Positions 56,308 to 64,000 of a stretch of DNA of 64,000 nt are shown piece after piece. Numbering within the stretch: position 1 is the first letter of the stretch; the number at the start of each line of letters is the position of its first letter. A model generated the notes under the pieces. The model saw nothing but the letters and a program-made list of their open reading frames with translations, did no database searches and was not told the DNA's origin. Made by a program: the position numbers and the translations under genes. This stretch comes from Clarkia xantiana subsp. parviflora (Eukaryota > Streptophyta > Magnoliopsida > Myrtales > Onagraceae), in NCBI GenBank assembly GCA_036873135.1, contig JAPTYO010000017.1, positions 15,934,001 through 15,998,000 of the forward strand. Direction: 5' to 3'.

Positions 56308-58083
56308 ATGGCGAGGGAGATCCGGTTCGTCATGTCCAGAAGCACCTCATGGCGTGTCTGGGCAGAGCCCCGAATGAAGATATTGTGTGTACGCTGTTCC
56401 CGAACACACTTGGCGAGAGAGCCCTAACCTAGTTCTTCAGTTTGCCCCCAGGGTGCATCACCTGCTGGGCAGACATGCACGACCGTTTCATTCAGCAGTA
56501 CCAGGGTCGTCGGCGTCTCCTGAAGAGTGTGAGGTCCTTGATCCAGGTGGTACAGAGGCCCGACGAGTCGCTGGCGCACTATTACCAGCGGTATACTGCC
56601 AGCGTGGCGGAGATTGATGAGGAGATTTCGGAGGGTGAAACCATCCGTACCTTCATTCGGAACCTAACAGCCCCCCATGGTTCCGACTTGATGCACAGTG
56701 TGGCTGAGAAGGCTGTGTGGAATATGGAGGCACTGCAGAAAAGGGTGAAGCGGAAAATCGATGTCCAGGAGTCGAAGATAGCCGCTGGAGAGCTCGAGCC
56801 CCAAAGTCGAATAAGGGAAAGCAGTCGGTCAAACCCTTAGACGAGCGCAAGTCGAAGGATAAAGTCGAAAGCAGTCGAGGTCGCTCTGATCGGAGGGATG
56901 ATAGGCGTCCTCGAAAAAGGACCGGCGGGAGGATCATGACATTCCTCTCAACAGCTCTATGGCGGAGGTGTTAACGGTCATGGAGCGACAGGGTATCTCT
57001 AGGTACCCCCCGAAGAAGGAAGGAGAATTTTGGGCTCCCGCACCGATCGCTACTGTCGATTCCATCGTGCGAATGGCCACGACACCAATCATTGTCGGGA
57101 GCTGAAGAAGGAGATCGAAAAGCTGATCCAGAAGGGGAAGCTTAAGGAGTTTGTCGGGGAGAAGCAGTGTCGATCCCGTTCTCGATCCCGATCACGGTCT
57201 CGTTCCCGATCCCGCGATCGGTCCCCAAAGAAAAAGAGGTCCGACCCGGAGTCTTCTAGTGCCCGCAAGGAGAAGAGGGGCACCATCAATGTAATTCACG
57301 GAGGATTTTCCGCGGGGGGTGATACCTCGTCCTCTCGGGAGGTTTATGCCTCTAGAATTCCTGCTGCTGTGGTGCTGGGTAAGAGGTCCCGATCCTGGAC
57401 CCTGAAGGAAGAGATGGTGATCTCCTTTTCGTCGGAGGATCTCATAGGCGTGGAGACTCCGCACGATGATGCTCTGGTCGTGACCTTGGATGTGGATGGG
57501 TACGAGATGAAGCGAATTCTTATCGATGGAGGGAGCTCCTCCGATATTCTATTCATGGATGCGCTGGAGGCCATGGGGAAAACGAAGAAGGACCTGAAGG
57601 AGGCGAACTTTCCAATGGTCGGATTCTCTGGCTCTACTTCCTACCCGCTCGGGGTGATCACTTCCAGTGGAGTTTGGTAGCGCGTGGAAATCAGAGAGGA
57701 GGAACGTGGAGTTTGTGGTAGTTGACTCCGCGGGGACCTACAACGCGATTATCGGGAGAACTACCATCAACCCCCTGATGGCAATTGCCTAGACTGTTCA
57801 CCAAAAGATGAAGTTCACAATCGATCATGGAGTTGGAGAGGTCAAGGGCGACCAGGTGGCTTCCAGGAAATGTTATGTTAACGCCACCCGAAGGAGAAGA
57901 CGGGAGGCTATGACTGTCTTTCAGACAGATGCTGATCCTAGAGAAGAGTTCGGGCGTCCCGCCCCCGTGGAGGATTTAAAGGAGGTCGAGATTGATGGGC
58001 CTCAAAGAAAGGTGAAAATCGGGTCTGCTCTGACCGAGGAGACAGCACGAAAATTGATCGATCTACTGAAAGAGTTCAAATAG
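56308..58083 (+). pseudogene. Element D rest of gag, protease and RT start
   Basis: Continues the gag cut at 45283. Lesions in order: TAG at 56430-56432 replacing Trp in LTWFF; frame shifts near 56800 and 57010; a two-base loss near 57665 after GVIT; TAG at 57790-57792 replacing Ser in ASTVHQK; TAG at 58081-58083 replacing Glu in FKELFAW. Recognisable parts: knuckle CX2HX4HX4C and RS run (57050-57240), and the protease site ILIDGGSSSD, intact in the block 57030-57680. Confidence 0.95.
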
Positions 58084-59527
58084 CTGTTTGCCTGGTCCCC
58101 GAGTGACATGCCAGGAATCAGCCCCGACGTGATCGTGCATGAGTTGAGGATCGATCCCGCGATCAAACCTATCGCACAGAAAAGGCGTCTGATGGGCACG
58201 GACAAAAGGATTGCAATCCAGCAGGTGGTGGGCAGGTTGCTCGATGCTGGGTTTATCAAGGAGCTCCGATTCCAGACTTGGGTTGCTAACCCGGTGCTGG
58301 TGAAGAAGAGCAATGGGAAATGGCGGATGTGCGTTGATTTCCGCGACCTGAATAAGGCTTGCCTGAAGGACTGTTACCCGCTCCCGAGAATCGACCAGCT
58401 GGTGGATGCCACATCGGGGCATGAGCTGTTGAGCTTCATGGATGCATACTCGGGCTATAACCAGATCAAGATGGCTAAGGAAGACGCTCCTCACTCAGCA
58501 TTCTATGCAGACAGTGACATCTATCACTACGATGTCATGCCTTTCGGGTTGATCAATGCCGGGGCAACCTACCAGCAGATGGTGAACAAGATGTTCGGAG
58601 ATATGCTAGGGGAGACCATGGAGGCTTACGTGGATGACATACTGGTGAAGTCCCAACAAGCTGAGGATCACGTGCACAACCTAGCCATGGCGTTTGAGCG
58701 GATGAGGCTTCATCAGGTTCGCTTAAACCCGACAAAATGCGCCTTCGGAGTCCACTCAGGGAAATTTCTGGGCTTTATGGTGAGCCAGAGAGGAGTTGAG
58801 GTGAATCCCGAGAAGCTGAAAGGGCGATCGAGGAGATGCAGTCTCCGATAAACCATCGGGAGGTTCAAGTGCTGAATGGCCGACTGGCTGCAATGAATCG
58901 CTTCCTTTCCAAGGCAAGTGACCGATCAATGCCATTTTTTGAAGTCCTGAGGGCCAACATGAAATTTGAGTGGACCGCCAAGTGTGAAGAAGCGTTCCAG
59001 GCACTCAAGCAGCACCTCCGCACCCTCCCGCCGTTGGCGAAACCGGTTCCAGGCGAGCCGCTCTATCTTTACTTGGCTGTTTCTGAATTTGCCATTAGCT
59101 CTGTGTTAGTGAAGGTTGTTGAGGGTAATCAAGTCCCCGTCTATTATGTAAGCAAGGCGTTTACCAAGTCTGAATTGAATTATCCTGCCGTTGAGAAGTA
59201 TCTCTTTGCGTTGATTATAACTGCTCGGAAGCTGAGGCCTTATTTCCATGCACACAAGATTACTGTGTTAACGAACCAGCCTCTGAAGCATTTTTTAAAC
59301 CGACCGGATGCGTCGGGGAGATTAGTGAAATGGGCAGTCGAGCTTAGTGAGTTTAGAATACACTTTTCTCCGAGAACGGCTATTAAGGGCCAGCATTGGC
59401 GGATTTCATAGCAGAGTCTATAGCCCCCGATCTGGAAGAAGCGGGCCCTGTAGAGGGGGCAACCATGGAGGTCCCGATGGCAGAACAACTAGAGATGGCA
59501 GAGCAATCAGAACAGCCAAACGAGTAA
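58084..59527 (+). pseudogene. Element D RT and RNase H
   Basis: 58108-58851: RT with CVDFRDLN, FMDAYSGYNQ, MPFGLIN and AYVDDILVKS; then a two-base gain near 58818 shifts the frame. 58836-59411: connection and RNase H (VPVYYVSKAF, TVLTNQPLKHFLNRPD). A base is missing near 59394 (AIKGQ), and TAA at 59525-59527 replaces a Glu codon. The catalytic motifs of RT are intact, but the frame is not. Confidence 0.95.
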
Positions 59528-61261
59528 AATACCTGGGAGATGTACACGAATGGCTCCTCGAGTTCAGATGGATCAGGAGCAGGGTTTGTATTAATACCAC
59601 CAGGCGGAGGTGAGCCGCTTCGATATGCTTTGGCTTTAACATTTAGGGCCACGAACAATGAAGCTGAGTACGAGGCTCTTATCACGGGCCTGAAAATTGC
59701 CAAAGGTACGGGAGTCGCTCACTTGAGAGTGAAGTGTGACGCGGCCCTGATTGTGAACCAGGTTCAAGGGCGATACGAGGCGAAGAGCCCAATGATGAGG
59801 AAGTACTTGCGCGAGGTGCAAGCCTTGAAGGAGAGTTTTAAAAGCTTCGACATCGAGGCGATCCCGAGGGAGGAAAACGTGGAGGCAGATGCCTTGAGCA
59901 AATTTGCCCTGGGGGCACCCTTGGTGGAAAATCGGAAGGTGCACTTCTTGGAGAAGGTGATCTTGTCGACCACCGACCCGACACAGGTGTGTGCTATTGA
60001 AGCAGGATCGGAGGAGGAGCCCACTTGGATGACCCCGATAGTCGCGTACCTGACTACGGGGGCAGTCCCTGATGATAAAGTAGTGGCTGACAGGATACGT
60101 TGGTTCGCGGCTAATTACGTGATGTTGGACAATCAACTATACAAGAAGGGCTGGTTCTCGACTCCGTACTTGAAGTGTGTGGCTGAGCCCGACACAAGTC
60201 GAATCCTGAAAGAGGTGCATGAAAGGGTCGCGGCTTGTCATGAAGGGGCCCGATCCATTATGAGGAAAGTGCTGAACTTGGGCTATTATTGGCCTACGAT
60301 GAGCAAGGAGGCGACGGCGTTGGTCCGATCCTGTGACGCGTGCCAGAGGTACGCCCCGAGTATTGTGGCTCCGGCTGCTAATCTGACATCCATCAAGAGC
60401 GCTTGGCTCTTCGCGCAATGGGGCATCGACTTGGTGGGACCTCTTCCGCAAGCACAAGGTCAGTGTAAGTATTTGCTCGTAGCTATCGATTATTTTTCGA
60501 AATGGATAGAGGCAAAGGCGTTGGCCAGGACGACGGGGAACCAGATCGTCAAATTTCACCAGACGCATATTATATCCAGATACGGGATTCCTAAGGTGGT
60601 GATCAGCGACAATGGTCCACCGTTTAACGCGTCTCAGGTGAAGGAGTATTTGGAGGAGTTTAACATCGAGCATCGGACAGCCTCTGTCCGCCATGCTAAG
60701 ACTAATGGCCAGGTGGAATCGGCCAACAAAATCGTGATGGATGGCCTGAAGAAAAGGGTCTATGCCTTGAAGGGAAAATGGCTGAACGAGCTGGAAAACG
60801 TGCTTTGGGCTATTAGAACGACACCCAAACGATCAACTGGGAACACTCCGTTTGGCCTTGTTTATGGCACGGAGGCTGTTGCTCCCATGGAGGTAGCTGT
60901 GGCGTCCCATCGGATGAGATATTACGAGCCTTTGCTGAATGATGAGATGAGACGTCTGGATTTGGACTTGCTCGAAGAGAAGAAGCGGGAAGCCGACGAA
61001 GTCCAGGCTAGAATGCGTTTGGCGATGGCCAGGTATTACAATCGGCGAGTTAAGTCCCGACAATTCTTCGTCGGGGAGCTGGTTTGGCGTCGCAACGAGT
61101 TTACCCTTTTGGATCGAATCAGCAAGATGTCACCAAAATGGGAAGGACCTTATAAGGTCGTGGGGATGCCAGCTCCAAATGCGTACAAGTTGGAAGACCT
61201 CGATTGCAGAATATTAAAGCATTCTTTTAGTGGCGAACACTTGAAGAAACACCATGCTTGA
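59528..61261 (+). pseudogene. Element D second RNase H and integrase (573 codons open from 59540)
   Basis: The longest open block of D, from ATG 59540 to TGA 61259-61261. Archaeal-type RNase H with the first motif YTNGSS (Asp to Asn, as in B), CDAALIVNQ and VEADALSKFA. Then integrase: HHCC zinc part, WGIDLVGPLP, ISDNGPPFN, NGQVESANK, and a C-terminal domain with GELVWRRNEF and GPYKVV. Integrase itself shows no lesion. It lacks its upstream polyprotein, so it would not be expressed normally. Confidence 0.9.
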
Positions 61262-61995
61262 TGAAAAGTCGCCTTAAGTGGTGCCCGATGAAAAGTCGCC
61301 TTAAGTGGTGCATGATGAAAAGTCGCCTTAAGTGGTGCACGAGGTTAAGTCGCCTTAAGTGGTGCACGATCTAAAGTCGCCTTAAGTGGTGCACGAGGTT
61401 AAGTCGCCTTAAGTGGTGCACGATGTAAAGTCGCCTTAAGTGGTGCACGATGTAAAGTCGCCTTAAGTGGTGCACGAGGTTAAGTCGCCTTAAGTGGTGC
61501 ACGATCTAAAGTCGCCTTAAGTGGTGCACGAGGTTAAGTCGCCTTAAGTGGTGCACGATGTAAAGTCGCCTTAAGTGGTGCACGAGATTAAGTCGCCTTA
61601 AGTGGTGCACGATGAAAAGTCGCCTTAAGTGGTGCACGATGTAAAGTCGCCTTAAGTGGTGCACGAGATTAAGTCGCCTTAAGTGGTGCACGATGAAAAG
61701 TCGCCTTAAGTGGTGCACGAGGTTAAGTCGCCTTAAGTGGTGCACGATCTAAAGTCGCCTTAAGTGGTGCACGATGAAAAGTCGCCTTAAGTGGTGCACG
61801 ATGTAAAGTCGCCTTAAGTGGTGCACGAGATTAAGTCGCCTTAAGTGGTGCACGGTGAAAAGTCGCCTTAAGTGGTGCACGATCTAAAGTCGCCTTAAGT
61901 GGTGCACGATGTTAAGTCGCCTTCAGTGGTGCAAACACGATTAAATCGCCTTAAGTGGTGTAGTTTCGCCTTAAGTGGCGTGGTTTCGCCTCGAG
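61262..61995 (+). repeat. 27-bp tandem array after pol of element D
   Basis: About 27 very regular copies with the core AGTCGCCTTAAGTGGTGC and a variable spacer of five types (ending GGTTA, TCTAA, TGTAA, GATTA or TGAAA after ACGA). The order of spacer types repeats, so there is higher-order structure. The palindrome CTTAAG is in each copy. It starts right after the integrase stop. Confidence 0.95.
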
Positions 61996-62257
61996 TAGTG
62001 TGAGTAATTCACCTTAGGTGGTGCAACGATAATCAGAACCAAAAGAGATTGATATTATAAAGATCCAAGAGGTTCACAACAACAGAAGGAAATTACAAGG
62101 ATCAGACTCTTGGAGGTCAGCCGGTGAAAAGTCGATTATCGAGGAATCGTGGACAAGAAGATTTGTACCAAGTGACTATGCCAAGGGAAAGGTCCCCGAT
62201 TCCGACCTCGGGAGGTCGGGAGTCGAAACACACGACGAACTGTAAGTCCCTCATGTC
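61996..62257 (+). other. 3' untranslated region of element D, no antisense gene
   Basis: About 260 bp, matching only the end of the corresponding region of B. The antisense gene of B and C is deleted. Confidence 0.7.
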
Positions 62258-62268
62258 TTGGGGGCAAA
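62258..62268 (+). other. Polypurine tract of element D
   Basis: TTGGGGGCAAA directly before the 3' LTR. Confidence 0.8.
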
Positions 62269-62942
62269 TGATGGGTTCCGCTATGACCGATAGGTCTTTT
62301 AACGGCGAGGAAACGGCGAACAGGCCCACTGGGCCCTAAATGGAGGTCAAGATGACCTAGGCGAAGGGTCTCGACAGAGGGAGTCCCGATGATGAAAGGT
62401 CCCGACAGATTCGGTCCCGATAGGTGAGCTAGATGCTCCCGATGAGATGCCTTTAAGTAGGCCCCGATGACGAATCCCTGAGAACGATTGGCCCTGTCAC
62501 GATGACGAGGGGCCCCGAGCGGTGACACAACGAGACAACTCTGGAGTCCCCGATATTAGTCGGGACTTGCTATCAGAGGATGAGGCCGAGATACGCGGGG
62601 CGTGGCCGAGATACGCGGAGCGTAGCTAAGATACGCGGAGCGTGGCCGAGATACGCGGGGCGTGGCCGAGATACGCGGAATACGGGCTAACCACCCAACG
62701 GTTCACCAGGTAACTGAGGTACCTCTCCGCCTATAAAAGGGCAGAGGTTACCACAGAGCAGAGTACGTTTTGAGATACGATACTTGAGATTACTGCTTGC
62801 CAGTCCATACGAGATACTCATTTAAGCATCGGAGAGAGATTCTGGGTCACCGCCCGGTCTATCCCCTCTTGCAGGATTACGTGGAGCGAAGGAGTTAGGA
62901 TTGCCGTCAAAGATCGTGCCGGAGTTCTACCGTGATCCAACA
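62269..62942 (+). repeat. 3' LTR of element D
   Basis: 674 bp, TGATGGGTTCC to GATCCAACA, followed by the TCGCG duplication. TATA box at 62731-62739. Confidence 0.95.
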
Positions 62943-64000
62943 TCGCGCTAAATCCTTGGTCAACTATCAATCTCCAATTTCCAAGTTTCCACATAGGAAC
63001 ACTTCTCCAAGGCATATGTACAAGTCTTCACAACCTTTCAACTAATATAAGGTTGGTGGCCACCTAGTGAACACAAGAGTCGGAGAATTACAGGTGTAGT
63101 TGACCATCCCCAACGCTCATACCCTTAGTCAAACTCAATCGGTTTCCAAAGACGTGGTCACTGGGCCTTTTTGTTCAGCACTGTGCTCGTACGCAGTATA
63201 AAGCGCGCGTCGATAGCATAACCTGAACTTACATATTGTCAAGAATAGGAAATGTCATATGCTATCGCAGATTTTTCATTTGGCCCAGAATGTGGCAGTT
63301 GACGAACAAAGTTCATCACGGTGATACGCAAGACTTAGATCATGTCGTGTTACTCCGAAATGAAAGGATCGTCTTGCTTAGCCAGTTCTATCTTTCGAAA
63401 AACACCATGGTTCTTAGCTGGTCTTGACATGGTAGAGGTCCCCCTCTCTGCCAAGACGACCGAGCCTGTGTGACTAGGCTTGGCCCACATTCGACATGTT
63501 TTATTTATGAGGATTGTCTCTCCTACGACTAGTTTATAGACCGTAAAATCCGATGTAATTCAAACATTATGACGTCGCTAGATCATAAACTCAAATTTCA
63601 ATTCCTTTTATTTAAATATTAAATTTAAACTAAAAATGTTATCATCAAAATACAAGCCTCTTTAAACCCTACGCAGTCCAAGCATGTTGAGGTGCTTTTT
63701 GAAAACCTCCCTACGTAAAGGTTTGGTTAATGGGTCTGTCACCATATTCTCAGAGGACAAGTATTCTAATGTAATTAATTTGTCTTCGACCATACTTTTA
63801 GCATAATTATATTGAACATTAATGTGTTTCGTCCTACTATGGTACTTAGGATTTTTAACCGTTGCAATCGCTGCTTGACTATAAGAGTATACCTTCATAG
63901 GATTACTCCAGTCCTCAACGTCAAGCAATGCAGTTAAGAGCCTTTTAAGCTGGACTTCTTCTTGTGCATTCTTAGAGAGGGCTACGGATTCGGATTCCAT
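62943..64000 (-). mobile_element. Element F: 3' end of a second Ty1/copia element
   Basis: The 3' untranslated region (62943-63661) is homologous to 28690-29585 of element E and is followed by the pol end. Its 3' LTR is the one at 43291-43888, which also serves as the 5' LTR of E. The rest is off window. Confidence 0.8.
63662..64000 (-). pseudogene. Element F RNase H C-terminal part (partial, Ty1/copia)
   Basis: Open for the 112 residues in the window: MESESVALSKNAQE, the YSYSQAAIA motif (relatives have FSDNQVA, so the catalytic Asp context is changed), KHINVQYNYAKSMVED, DPLTKPLRREVFKKH, stop at 63662-63664. Closely related to the same region of E but clearly a different copy. The replaced SDN motif suggests decay; the upstream part is not visible. 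Confidence 0.75.

Larger units (their letters stand above)
43922..62942 (+). mobile_element. Element D: Tat-type (Retand-like) LTR retrotransposon, interrupted by element C
   Basis: Flanked by perfect TCGCG duplications (43917-43921 and 62943-62947). Order: 5' LTR, primer site, gag start, element C inserted (45284-56307), rest of gag, protease, RT, RNases H, integrase, 27-bp tandem array, polypurine tract, 3' LTR. The two LTRs (675 and 674 bp) differ at about 20 positions by eye. The antisense extra gene is absent: only about 270 bp lie between the array and the 3' LTR. The coding sequence is broken in many places. Confidence 0.95.

Noticed and set aside
61506..61745. 79-codon frame made of HHLRRL-type repeats
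   Set aside because: It is the 27-bp array read on the other strand.
61262..61995. CRISPR-like array (regular repeats with short spacers)
   Set aside because: Plant retrotransposon context, only five spacer types of about nine bases, and identical placement after pol in three elements.

Overview
This window is a block of nested LTR retrotransposons from the nuclear genome of a flowering plant. Almost everything that can be recognised is Ty3/gypsy of the Tat (Retand-like) lineage, Ty1/copia, or non-autonomous relatives. No host gene, rRNA, tRNA or CRISPR array was seen. The species cannot be named from the sequence.

Layout, left to right. (1) 1-3830: the 3' end of a plus-strand Tat-type element (L). 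It carries an antisense spliced extra gene, a 67-bp tandem array and a 3' LTR. Its LTR ends exactly inside the integrase of the next element. (2) 3831-12646: minus-strand element A. Its gag/protease region is a mosaic of at least three gag modules fused in frame. Its 5' LTR sits inside the 5' LTR of element B. (3) 12647-21036: plus-strand element B. Its gag-pol is broken, but a short spliced antisense gene is still open. (4) 21037-25072: unassigned sequence, then AT-rich repeats and the leader, primer site and 5' LTR of a minus-strand Ogre-like element (H). (5) 25073-27094: unassigned. (6) 27095-43921 and 62943-64000: Ty1/copia. There is a diverged LTR, then minus-strand element E with a decayed pol, then a central LTR that also serves as the 3' LTR of a second minus-strand copia element F. 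(7) Inside E, 33200-41787: non-autonomous plus-strand element G, built mostly of tandem arrays, with perfect TCAAC target duplications. (8) At the junction of E and F, 43922-62942: plus-strand Tat element D with perfect TCGCG duplications. Inside the gag of D, 45284-56307: minus-strand Tat element C, the youngest and least damaged.

How the genes work together. B, C, D and the pol part of A belong to one family. Its order is LTR, primer site, gag (with a CX2HX4HX4C knuckle and an RS-rich tail), protease, reverse transcriptase, RNase H, a second archaeal-type RNase H, integrase, a 27-bp-type tandem array, an antisense extra gene, polypurine tract and LTR. In C the extra gene spans 46535-49221 on the opposite strand, has its own TATA box and at least three introns, and converges with pol on the tandem array. 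B keeps a shortened 101-codon version with the same first intron and promoter, and D has lost it. L and G carry diverged antisense spliced relatives.

The features most worth following up are this antisense gene with its private promoter, its miniature in B, the mosaic gag of A, and the arrays placed between convergent genes. Positions are read by eye. Exon limits, array limits and difference counts are approximate where stated.
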